From Bagarius yarrelli (lineage: Eukaryota > Chordata > Actinopteri > Siluriformes > Sisoridae), in assembly GCA_005784505.1 (NCBI GenBank), contig VCAZ01000070.1, positions 2,169,501 to 2,233,500 on the forward strand: a stretch of DNA of 64,000 nucleotides. Reading direction: 5' to 3'. Under the pieces are notes generated by a model that was not told the origin of the DNA, did not search any database, and worked only from the letters and a program-made list of their open reading frames with translations. The number at the start of each line of letters is the position of its first letter. Within the stretch, counting starts at the first letter, position 1. Below are positions 34,001 to 46,800 of this stretch, piece after piece. A program made the position numbers and the translations under genes.

Positions 34001-34800
34001 GACTGTAACAATAAGTTTTATGGTAGGGCTTGTGTTGATTGAATATTAGTCTGGTGTCCTCGTACTTTCTTGGTTGTCACATGAAGGTTTTTTTTCTTTC
34101 CTGTTAAGAAACTGTGTGTTTATCTGTCTGTAAGTGAGGCGTGAGTGTGTTCACGCCAGCAGTAATAAAATATTTGTTATGTCTGTTAGCCCCATTTAGT
34201 GTTCTATTTGAGTCCATCTGTTCCAGGGCACGAGCTGCTGCCAGCAGGGTCCTACAGCAGAGGGGAAAATAAAAGTTATTTGTACTGTAATTATTAAATT
34301 ATTCCACATTTTCACAGCAAATGGATCATTAGTGTACTTCTATATTTACAGAGTGATGTGGGTGTGTGTGTGTGTCTGAGTGGTTAAATTAGGGTTTATG
34401 GGTGAGTTTGACTTTAGCGTGTGTAGGGGGATTGCCGGGTGGTTAAGTGAGGGTGTATGAGTGAGTTTGACTTTGTGTGTGTTTATGTGTGTGGGGCGGG
34501 GGGGTTAAGTGGTTAAATAAGAGTGTATGAGTGAGTTTGATTTTGGTGTGTTTGTGTGGGACTGAGTGGTTGAGTGAGGGTGTATTAGTGAGTTTGACTT
34601 TGGTGTGTGGGGGGGGGGGACTGAGTGGTTGTGTGAGGGTATATGAGTGAGTTTGACTTTGGTGTGTGTGGGGGGAGGGGGCCTGAGTGGTTGAGTGAGG
34701 GTGTATGAGTGAGTTTGACTTTGGTGTCTGTGTGTGGGGGGGACTGAGTGGTGTGTGAGTGTGTAAACGATGTATAGGACAAAAGTGGTTTTGTGTGCAT

Positions 34801-34847
<47 letters not shown>

Positions 34848-37800
34848 TAAACATGCGTGTGTGTGTGTGTGTGTGTGTGTGTTTAGAACAGGATGAATGT
34901 GACCCTGTGATAAAGATAACCGTTGCCTCTGGCATGGTGATTAGAGCAGAGAAGTTTTTACCCAGTGACACATTTAAAGGTTTATTAGTGTTTGTGTTTT
35001 TTTCAGGACATTCAGCTCTTTTTGATTTTAACCTGTTAAACCGTGTGTTTTGTGGTTTTGTGCAGAATATCATCCTGTCTGTCTTGTCTCTAAAATTAAT
35101 TTTTAGCTCCATAATGCTAAGCAGTAATGCTGAATTTATCTTTCTGAAGGCAAAACCCGCCGTTTACTATTGTTCTATTTTATGGATTAGTGGTGCCCCA
35201 AAAGTACATTAGAGCACAGTTTTCCCTGCTGGGCCAAAGTGTGTGCACTTTATTCCCTGTTAATACAGCAGTACAGAATCCACAGAATGAGCATAAAGGG
35301 GGTGTGGCTTCTGTGTCCCTGGTTAGGGGGGTGTCAGTTTCAGTAAAGAGGTGTGGCCTATAAGCTTCATGCTAATTTTAGTAAAGGAGGTGTGGCCTAT
35401 GAGCTTTATGGTAATTTTAGTAGAGGAGGTGTGGCCTATGTTAATTTTAGTAAAGGAGGTGTGGCCTATAAGCTTTATGGTAATTTCAGTAAAGGAGGTG
35501 TGGCCTATGAGCTTTATGGTAATTTCAGTAAAGGAGGTGTGGCCTATGAGCTTTATGTTAATTTCAGTAAAGGAGGTTGTGGGCTATGAGCTTTATGGTA
35601 ATTCAGTAGGCGGGGTGGGCCTATGAGCTTTATGTTAAGTTTCAGTAAAGGAGGTTGGTGGCTATGAGCTTTATGTAATTTCAGTAAAGGAGGTGTGGCC
35701 TATGAGCTTTATGTTAATTTCAGTAAAGGAGGTGTGGCCTATGAGCTTTATGTTAATTTCAGTAACAGAGGTGTGGCCTATTATCGGCAGAAAATTACTT
35801 GTTCAATGCCAAAATCTTTAACATTCTTGGTTGCAAAAGTTTAACGTTCATGTTTTGGGCTTTGATGATACTGTAAATGAAGCTGAACCTCACATGACAC
35901 ACAGCCTTAAGAGATTTCACACAGCAGTGTGATCTGTCTCTTTTTTTTTCCTGTCTGTCTCTCTTGCCGTTATTTGCTCTCTGTTAGTCTGCAGCCTATC
36001 TACGGGGCGCAGTACCCACCCCTGGACCCTCGGGTACTCTGCTCGTAAGTGCAGTCGCCTGCATGAATGTTGAGGATGTTTCACTCCTTAACCGTGTTGT
36101 AGTCATGTGTTCCTTTATCTCTACCCGATTCCTCCCAGTCTGTTGCCCATTGACCCTAAATCTCCAATTCAAGCACGCGTTTCTCCCTTTTTTAATTTTG
36201 ACTTGAGAATTTTAACCAATGTATTTGGTTAACTTTGTTCTTTATCTGTCCATTTGTTTTTTACATATGCTGCATGATTGATTTTTTTTTTTTTTTTAGA
36301 TTTTCCCTCATTTATTTCCTAATTGTTTCTAAAAGGTTTCTTAAAGACGCTCCAAAGACTAACGCTGTGAACGTCAAATCGAAGAAGCCGTCCACGTTCC
36401 ATGAGTTTGCACGCAGCACCAACGATGCCTGGGACATCGACGATGAGGAAGACGGCACTTTCTTCACTCCGGCACATTCCGCTTCAGCTCCTGGGCAATC
36501 ACATTCAATAGTCAAAGCACCTCGTCTAAAAGGGTCCAATCGAGTGACGGATAAAGAGCCAGAGCCCCGCCCACTGGATAGATCAGAACCAGGTACCAGA
36601 GAATTCTGCCAAGATCAGTTGAGGCCTAGTGGTGAGTCGGCCAATGGCGGAGTGGTGAAGTCCAGCAGTGACGTCCAGCTGAACAGCAATTCAGGTATTC
36701 GTCATGTGTCCTAAACTTTAGAAACATTTTCATTTCAGGATCTAAAAATATGTCAAGCAACAAATAAAAGTAATTGAGGCACCACTTATTCAAAGTGTTT
36801 GCATTTATTAAAGTTTTCTTATCCATCTAAGCAGTTAAGGGTTAAGGTCCTTGTTCAAGTGGCAGCTTGGTGGTGCTGGGAATTAAATCCATGATCTTTT
36901 TGATCAGCAGTCCAACACCTTATTGTTATTGTTGTCCATCGAAACTGTACCCCCTTCTGTTATAATAGAAAACAGTCCACTGGGAGAGAATTACGTTCTG
37001 TCCTCTGGTTCCGAGGTCTGAGCAATAAGCTGCACACTGGTGTGTCTCAGCCAACCTGATTTTGGGGTAAAGTGTTTGGGTTTGAATGAGTTTTCTTTTC
37101 GGTTATGTGGAGGAGAAAATCAGTCTTTAGCAAGAACCATGTCTACAAGATAGAAAAAAAAAAGTCTATGCTTTTGTCTTTCTTTCTGATGAAAGGATGG
37201 AGAAATGGATGGTTTTTGTTTTGTTATAGAAAGAATGTAAAAGAGAAGTAAAAAAAAAAAAAAGTGCACAGAAAGAAGTCAGAGATGAATAGTTGTAAAA
37301 ACCTAGCAATGACCTTGGAGGTCATAAATCACCATGACAGAAAACAGTAATGCAAACTAGATCACACCTGTGTAGACACACACACACACACACACAAAAG
37401 CCTAAGGGGTTTTGTTTTGGTATCCGTGTTCAGTTCTTTTCAGAGGAGTTCTTTTTCAGGTGTTTTTGTAGATACAGAATGTGAGAAAATACCTGTCTGT
37501 CTGTCCTTCTGTCCATCTCACTGTATTTGTCTCCATCTAGCTGTATGTTTGTCAGTATCAGTCCCTGTCTGTTTGACATGAGTGTCTGTTTGACTGCATC
37601 AGTCTCCGGTTGCCTGCTTGACCCCTCTGTCTATCTGCATCCATTGATGTCTCTCTATGTCTATATCTGTCAGTATCTAGCTGTCTGTCTTGCCCTTCAT
37701 GTCTTTATTCCTCACAGTGTTGTGTAACTTATGTCCAGATCGCAGCACTCTACAAAAGCAGCATCCCCCCTCTATCCCGGTGCGTCCCATCATCCCTCTG

Positions 37801-40800
37801 GTCGCCCGCATTTCAGACCAGAACGCATCTGGAGCTCCGCCTATGACCGTGCGAGAGAAAACAAGACTGTATTTTCTGGTTCAGCTACTCGTGCTGTCCA
37901 GTTCACTTCCAATTTGATACACAGTACGTGTTACTAGTGTCTGGAGTTGCTGTATAAAGTCTGATTGCACAGCTATAAGTTGGTTTTGTAAATAAATTCT
38001 GATCGGATTAGTCATCTTTTACTACACAATGGTAGGGTTGGAGCTCTAGGCACGGGCAGCTGGTGGCTGAGCTCCACCCAAACGTCAGTCGTGCCCTATC
38101 GCACTTGTAAAACAGCGGTATACAAATACGTTATTTTCTTTTGTATGATTTTTGATTTACTAAAAGAGTCTGAGGTGGCTCTGTGTTGGAATTTGAAGAA
38201 GGGTGTATAAAGCCCTGACCAATCACAATTCAAAACCAAACAGTTTCCAGTGTTTGATTGGCTGCAAGTAACGGCGTGGTCTACACTCACGAGTCGAGAC
38301 GTTTTTCCGGTCTGGGAAAGATTACGGAAAAGCGGCTAGAGACAGTCAAACTATTTATAAAGTGCGGAAATATTTGCTTGTAAATGCATGCATCGTTTTG
38401 ATTTCTTTAAAAAAGCCTGTTAGTGACAACAGCAACAGCGACTGTAATGTGACCACTGCTGCTCCAAAAATCCATCATCCCGTGTCAAACTATTCCGACT
38501 CCCATATTGGGAACAAAACAAACCCAATACCAACAAACTAAAATAGTTGGGAAAGTGGTGGCTCAGTGTTAGGGTGTTGGACTGATACTTGGAGGACTGG
38601 GGTTTAATTCCCAGCACCACCAAACCACCGCTGTCTGTCTGTCTGTCTAGAATATTTAATTTCCATTCCATTAATTTTTTACTCCAAACGATTATAATAT
38701 TGCATGAGTTAATGTGTTTTAGTTCAATCATTAGCCATTCTGAACGTAAAAATAACCTTTAATTTAAGCTTTAAAACATACAGTATTGTTTATATTGACT
38801 TCGTATAATCTTCATTATATATCCAAACCCAGCAAGATTCTAGTACAACAATATTTTTGCTATTCCATTAGTTCATTTTACAGTGTATCTACCTCCTCAG
38901 CCCCACCCCCAAAACTGCCCACCTGCTATATCTGTCTGCCCACCACGACCAGTCTGGTTGGATTTTGAAACCTTATTGGCACCGTTACCTATGTAACCGG
39001 TATGTACTGGAACTGAATCAGAATGCAGATTTCGGGGGGCCTCGAAATCCAAATCCAACACGTCTTTGCAGTACCGCGTGCGCCCATGTTATTTTTCCAT
39101 TTCTCCTTAAAAGCACAACTTAAACTAAGAAAATCTAAGAGGCGTGAATGCAGTAATTACACTAGCAGAGCGCGGTGGCTTAACGCTAGCTAATTCTCGA
39201 TTAAACTTTGAGGACACATGGGTTGTGAAAGCCAACTTTTTTTTAAAAATGTTCATAGTCTCAATTAGGCACATATAGATCAGTGTGCCACCAGTATCGC
39301 AATTCCCAACCTTATACAACAGCAGAGAATTCTTGATTCTAATTGGTCAGAAGATGTGTTGAAAGACCTCCAGTAGATAAGCGGCTAGACACAGAAAGGA
39401 ATTATTCTTATGTTATAATAATTATGACGCTGAAGCTTGTTCAGTTGGCAAAAAGCCGAGCAGCTCCTTCAAACCTTTTTTATCCACGACAAAAATTTTA
39501 AGTTCCTGGAAAAAAAAAAAGTTTAAACCTTTCTATCCCCAATGTTACTTTTTAAAGATTTTCTTCCTGGCCCTGTGGGTGGCAGGTACAACAGCCGTAG
39601 ATAGTGGGAGTGATAAAAGAGAAACTGTTATTTTCCTTTTCCTGGGGTCGTGCTGAGCAAGCCTTCTGTTCTCCGAGCACGTTGCTGCGCTCAGGCGTTT
39701 AAACACACCTCGGAGCTGTCGGAATAACCTAAACCGAGCCGCGCGAGCGCTTTCGCTCGACACGCCGCTCTGACTGTTATGCTTCAATTAAGGAACACAA
39801 GCTTTTATCCTGCAACCCAGTGAAATTAAACTCTCTTCCAGACCGTTCGGCTGATGTGACTGACGCATCGGCGTCGCGGCAGGGGGCTTGACACAGCACG
39901 TATCTGCAGAACGCTTTCTTCTTCTATTTCCGTTACTTTTAATGTGTCTGTTTGAGCAGGATACAAATTAAAGCTTTATTCAAAGTTTGGAAGTAATCTT
40001 GAACGTAGCAACTCGTCTCGCCGTCTCGCCTCAGTTCGTCTTCGCATGACGGCTACCAGGCAACTAACACCTCCTCGTCGGAGACGTGTGTTGTTCGGCG
40101 TAGGAGGGTTGTTGTTTTTTTATGCTGTATTTCAGATTGATTTTTAAAAGCTTTGAATTACAACAATCATCACAGCCATATGTCTCTCTGCAATCAGTAA
40201 CAGGGGGAACAACAAGGGAAAAAAACCTCTCTCATCCAAATGGGCCCAAAATCTCGCTGAAGTTTATTTATTTCATTTTTAAGACGCCGCTTCTTCAGCA
40301 GCTGCCTATTAATTGCGCAATTCATTATTTAATTTACGCACCTGTCATCATCCCAGAATAAGAATAATAATAATAATGCGTCTTCTCTGAGAAAACAGCG
40401 ATTGAGAGCTTGTGTAGCAGCAGATGGACGCATAGTTTAACAGGCGTGACCTCGCAGCGTGAGCAAAGTCCTGCCAAGCCGAAACCACACAAGGAACCTG
40501 AACACCTTTGCATACGTTTCCCTCAAACTCGCAATCGTTCTTCGCAAAACAAAAAAAATAAATTCCCCATGAAACGTCTGAAAAAAAAATTCACTTACAC
40601 ATTCTTTTTTTTGTTTGTTTGTTTGTACCTTTTGAAAGTTATTTTGTGTAGTGTTATAATTATGCCAGAAAAAAATGACTTGATTTTTCTTGTTTTTTGG
40701 CCTTATTTAAATTCGTTTTATGTTAAAAAAAAATTTAATATTAATTTTATTAATAATGTTTTCCTTTTATCTTTTTAATCTTTTAATACAGATACATTTA

Positions 40801-43800
40801 CCGGCATTTGTCAGACGCCTTTTTTATCTAGTGCATGGGGGGTTAGGGGCCCCCCTTGCTCAGGGCCCAGCATTGTTGAGTTGGTGGATCTGGGAATTCA
40901 ACTTTGGATCTTCCGAAATTAACAGTCAAACCAACCTTAAGCACGTGCGCTAAAACGTAGGGCAAAAGGACCTGCTACAGGTTGGGGGGAAAATTTAGAA
41001 AAAAGGGTGGGGGGGACTGGGCGAATACTGCGGCAACCATTCCCTACTCCCCGGCCATAAGATGTTAACTTTTATTTTAAAATGAAAAATTTATAATAAT
41101 GTTTAGAAAGATAGGTCACAATTTTTTGTTTTTTGTTTTGTTTTTTCAAACCCCGTTTAGTTTTCACAAATTCCCACCTCAGTTACGGTTTGCGATTTAA
41201 ATAATTAGAAAACCAATCTTTCTAATCAGAATCTTTTTTCGCACCAGTAAACATCGTGCGAGTCCTACCGACCGTGAGACCGCTCACGCGATGGAAAAAA
41301 ATCATTAAGTCTTACCTTATTAAGTATTCCAAATCTTAAACCAGGTCAAACGTTCATTAACAGTCGCGGTGTAAAATTAGCAGCTACCACAGCAAACGTA
41401 ATGTCCTGTGTTTAGATTAGATTCAACTTTATTGTCATTGTGCAAGGTACATGTACAGAGCCAATGAAATGCAGTTACCTAACCAGAAGTGCAATAAGTG
41501 GCTATTTACAATAAATATCAGGGTAATAAATAGGGTATGGGGTTTGAAGTTGAAAGAGGTGGGGTTAAATGAATGTACAGAACGGTTATATGGAAAATTA
41601 TAGAGGTGTACAATGATAGTTATAGATTTGCAAGATCATCATGATAGGTAGTGCAAAGTACTGTTAGATTGATATAGGTATATATAGTATAGATTGTATA
41701 GATGCATAATGATTATGCATGATTAACCACCACTCTAAAGATATGTTGGATAAATTAACCATCAGACTCGCCTCACCTCGCCTCAAGTAGCTACTGCGTT
41801 ATTGGATAATACAGAACGGCGGCGAGTGTTTCCAAGATGATGTCATAATCGTGAACTTAATAGTTTGGGCAGGTGCTTGTTCTATTAAGGTGATCCAAAT
41901 TTCAACATGACTTTCAGCCGATAGAGCATTTAGCCCGTTTTCCACCCTCTGAAAGGGCTGTTCGGATTGGGGCGGAATACTAGAATTGGATTAGGGTGTT
42001 GGATTTTATTATTTTGCAGTCCGTTGTCTTCAGGGTAGCGCTACCACTTCCCTCTATATAATATATACATTGTGTGTCTCTTGAGGGAAATTTGGTTTGG
42101 GCGATAGAGGTAAAACAATAAAATCAGTCTGTGTTAAACATTTTTTTCCACCAACTCCAACACTATTTGCCCAATAGAGTTCCAACACGATGTTTAAGAT
42201 GTCAGTCTTGACAATAACGACAACACCATTTCACCAAGTAACGTATCACACTTCCTGTTCTCGTAAAATATGTTGCTTTAGCACTCAGGCCCGTCGCAGC
42301 AAGCCGTCTGTAAATAAGTGCTTCTAAGCCCATTTATTTAGTCTGCTTTCTTTCCTTCTTAAGTCTTGCCTCCAGCGCCACATTTAACCTGCCCCGATGA
42401 ATTTTTGATGGCTTGCTTAACGGTCGTCAGAGGGGTAATTATTCTGTGCAAGGTTATGAGTTAGCTTTTCCTGAAAAATGACTGTAAACCACGTCAGGGG
42501 ATACAAGGTGTGCCAACATTCGCTGATTAAACCTAATTGTTTATTGATGGTGACATAAAACATGGATTGATGTACATTAGGAATTTAATCTCGGGAAAAT
42601 GGCTGAGTTGCTCATTTTGTTTGGATCGTGGCACAAATATTTTAATTACGCTCGATTAAACAGGTCTCGCTATTAAGTAACTATTGATCTCTCGGTTACT
42701 TTTGCTGACTGGAAAGATCCGCTTGTGGTTTATAACATCAACGCTTTATCGATTTTAATATTGTGTGTTTGGACAGAGGACTTGAAGAAGCACAGCTGGT
42801 CAGTGATCCCGCGCGAAGTGCGGCCTGTTACTTGGAGACTTCTATCAGTGAGTATACAAAAGCATCTTAAATATCACATTATGTGGACAAACTTTTGTGT
42901 ACAGCACAACTACAGCTGTGTCTTCCTGAAACTGTTGCCTCTCTATGTTGGAGTAATAAAATGTATTTATTTTATAACACCCAAACACTGTTCCAGCATG
43001 ACAATACCCCTGTGCACAAAACTCCTGAACTCCATGAAGACAGGCTCCATGAGGACAACTGGCATGTCCTGTACTGAGTTCTGACTCTTACTCAGGCTCT
43101 TTAAACTCCCTTTGGGATGAACAAAAAACACTGACCGAACCCCAGACCTCCTCACTATTGGGACTGAATCTCAGATTCTCTTAAAAAGTTTTCCAGGAGC
43201 GTGAAGGTCATTATAGGAGGAAGAGTGAGAATAGGGATGTTCAAACTCAAACACATATAAATGTGTGGATCAGGTGTCTCAATAGCTTATTTGCAATCAT
43301 GTCATTCTGAAATTCAGACCAAAAAAAAAATGGAAGAGGATTTTACTTGTGTTTTTACACTGAAGAACAGATGAAAGAGGAGAAGGGAAGGACGTTTACT
43401 ATTATTTTTTCAGTTGATGTCTCGGCGTCCTCTGTAACTCGGAGCTCAACAACAACCGTTTGGTTTTTGCTTGCGTGACTTGCATTTCTATTTAGTTCTG
43501 TCAGTTTCCCTAGAAACAAGCCGCTCGATATTAGTTGTTTTCTTTATTACATTAGCTTAAGCAGTGCTAAGGTCAAAGGTCATTTTTTTTTTTTTTTACT
43601 TTCTTTGACTTATTTGCACATCCATAAACATTGCAAAACATCGACATTTCGACTTTCTGCTAGCGATTCCGCTATAGGAAAATCACTCCCTGCCGTCCAG
43701 CTACATTCAGACAACCTGTCTTCAAGTAAGGTTTTGTTGTAAATACCAGCAGAAGGCGAGGAGACTTGGAAGTATGTTGCAAGAATCTTTTTATTGAAGA

Positions 43801-46800
43801 TTTAGAACACACTGCAGCATTTCCGGGGTCATCAATGTCTCACTTGACGAAGACAAGACAAACCTCTGGTTCTTGTACACATTTTGGAGACTGTCCTGTC
43901 AAGTTACGCTAATATTAAAGCTTTAGATCTTTTGTTAAGATTGTAGACTTGTCGACTCCGTCACCTATTTCAGACTCCGCGGCTTTGCCACCCAAACCAG
44001 ACTTTCCGACTCCCCATTGTTAACAACGTTACTTTGACATGTTAACACAATTTGCTTGTCAAATGCTTACCCAAAAATATGTTTTCCCACAGTTCCTACA
44101 CAAATATGGCCACTCCATTTGCTTAGTAGAATAGTTTGTAAGTGACTATTAACTTAATTAAATAATGTAGTATGAGTAAGATAAAAACATTTTTTTCCCT
44201 TCTCCTGTATAGCGTCCTGGCGAAGGTTTTCCTCATATTAATGTATAGTATGATGTATAGAATTTCTAGCGTTGTCCTATAGGACATATTTTTTCTCCAT
44301 ACGAACACAGCAAGGCTTTTTTTACACAGTCGCTTGTTTACACAAAGTGCTCACTCGAATCGTTTGCATTTTATTCGTGATTACACTGGCATCTAATGTC
44401 TGTCGACTGGGCGGACGAAGACGCATAAAAGCAAGCCATCATATGCACACATGCTAAAGCTTCGGTCGAGAGCTGATGAAGTCATTCGAAATCATAGTTA
44501 TTATTTGGACGTCTCGAGCATGAGGCAACATTGTGTTTGTTTCTCCTGCGAGGAAATGATTGTAGGGAAGTGCAACCTTGAGCGGAACGCAGCTGTGGGA
44601 AAACAGCACCGGATCATAGTGTGCAGTTGGGGCGGTGGAACCAAAAAAATTTAGATATTGATCTTTCTTTCATGGTCACTGTTGGATGTCTCTTTAAAAA
44701 AATTACAGTATTATTACAGGAAAAGTAACTATTGTTACATATTAAATCGATTGAATAAATAAAATGGACACCAAATAGAATAACTATTTTAATACATTGT
44801 ACACTAATCTACACCGTTTTAATGTTGTGATGTCATGTGACTACATGAGGTGATTAAAATTACTTGCCATCGATGTAGAGAGACTTACACGTTACATGAA
44901 CGTTACATCTTGTCTTTCACCTAAACAAGGGGCAAGTAGTGTTTATACATCTAGTTAGCGAAAGCGACCAATAAAATAAATAAAATAATAAATAAATATT
45001 CAATTCATTGTCATTGTGTAAGGTACGTGTACAGAGCCAATGAAATGCATTTTTCGCATATCCCATCTTAGTAAGTTGGGGTCAGAGCACAGGGTCAGCT
45101 ATGATACAGCGCCCCTGGAGCAGGAAGGGTTAAGGGTCTTGCTCAAGGACCCAACAGTGGTTGACTTGCCGGAGGTGGGGCTTAAACCCAGGTGTTTCTG
45201 GTTTTCAGATCAGCAACTCAGCACCTTAACCATTTGAGTCACCACTGCCCCCCTAACTCGTTTTAGTACGAGTAGTACTAAAAGTAGTACGGTAGTACGT
45301 CCGAAATTCTTACGGAAGGTCTAAGGTCTTACGGAATGTATTTATTTAAATGTACTTCATACTTAAGTACTTTAGTATACAATTCCGGACGTAGCCGTTG
45401 TTGTTGGTGTGTGCGACTGTGCATGTTTGCACCCAAGTCACTCTCTTCTGGTTGGCAAACAATGGAAATTTACTCTACGTAAGCCAATTATCATCATGAG
45501 GTGGTTACCTGCCATCGCCAACACACACACACACCAATCATTATCACTAGTGGTGTCAAGTCAAGTCACCTTTATTTCTGTAGCGCTTTTAACAATCAGG
45601 ATTGTTTCAAAGCAGTTTTACAGAAATACATCAGAAACAACAATATTAAACATTCATTATAACAGTCCATTCGATTGATATTTATCAATTTAGAGTCCCC
45701 AACTAAGCAAGCCAGAGGCGACGGCGGCAAGGAACCAAAACTCCATCAGTGACAAAACTAGAGAAAAAACCCTTGGGAGAAACCAGGCTCAGTCGAGGGG
45801 TCAGTTCTCCTCTGACCAGATAAACCAGTAGGTTACCCATGCTGCAGTAAAGTTTCTGTGGTCTTGTCCGGATGGCCGTTTAGAAGACAAGAAAGTGTCC
45901 CATGCCACCCCACATACAGCAGGTTCTACAGCAGAGAGAGCCTACTTGGATGAAAACTGCTTCAGTGAGCTTAATTCTAGTAACACCACATTTTATTATG
46001 AAACGACGCCCTTCGTTGTGTATTCAATAATTGTTTATCTAAACCAGAAGAAACAACAGTGTATCGTATAAACCAGAGCTGTTAGTGTAGAGAAGTGTGG
46101 AGCATTCTAGAACCTTTCATAGGTTTGACATGTGGTAAGTAAGGACAAAGCATATAATAGTGGCGGGTTCATCTTGGAAGAGGCCACCCTTATCAGGGAA
46201 GAAAGGTTATATCATAAAATATATTTTAATAGATCTTTAACATGGGCATTACAGCGATAAAAGAATTCTCTCGTCTTACTGTTTTCTTTTTGTTTTGTTT
46301 TTTAATAAGGGCTACCTGCCTGCTAACATGGAACGTAGGGACCTGGTTCTCCAAAGAAAGCGTGAAGAGTACTTTGGCTTTATCGAGCAGTATTACCACT
46401 CCAGAACAGACGAGCACCACAAAGACACCTACAGACAGGTAAAGCCCTGCATACGTCCTGACTTTCCAGCCCTCACTTACTCCATTGTAATAACAATGTA
46501 GTAACGGCATGTCAAGACACTTAAGGTAGCACCCAGACATTTAAGCTCAATTAAATAAAACATTTTAGCTCAATTGAAAACAAACATAATTACACAAAGG
46601 ACAAATGGACAAATGCATTTTTATTTGTCCAAAAACAACATTATCTTTTAAGTCTATATTTATACATTTTTTACATTTAAATTTCTGGCATTTTCCAGGC
46701 GCCATCATCCAGTCTGATAACGAGTGACTTGCGTTTCTCATTTTCTTTATCCAGCTGAGCAGTTTAGTGTTAAGGGGTGTTGTAAATTAGCAGACGAAAA

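Larger units (their letters stand above)
31003..35987. other. tbc1d22b intron 1
   Basis: A 4,985-base intron. It holds a SINE, an element-C fragment and three minisatellites, listed separately. The remainder (about 31.93-33.0 and 33.3-34.3 kb) shows nothing recognisable. Confidence 0.8.
37924..42776. other. tbc1d22b intron 4
   Basis: A ~4.85 kb intron with two SINE copies and an element-C copy. A GC-richer stretch around 39.6-40.1 kb and a repeat-free stretch at 42.36-42.70 kb may be regulatory. No gene is seen. Confidence 0.7.

Noticed and set aside
34585..35112. 175-codon minus-strand frame rich in Thr, His and Ser
   Set aside because: It reads antisense through the (TG)n and G/T minisatellite.
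35351..35626. Repetitive open frames in two registers (KEVWPMSFMVISV-like)
   Set aside because: They are translations of the 39-bp minisatellite, whose unit length is divisible by three. Both registers are open and there is no gene context.
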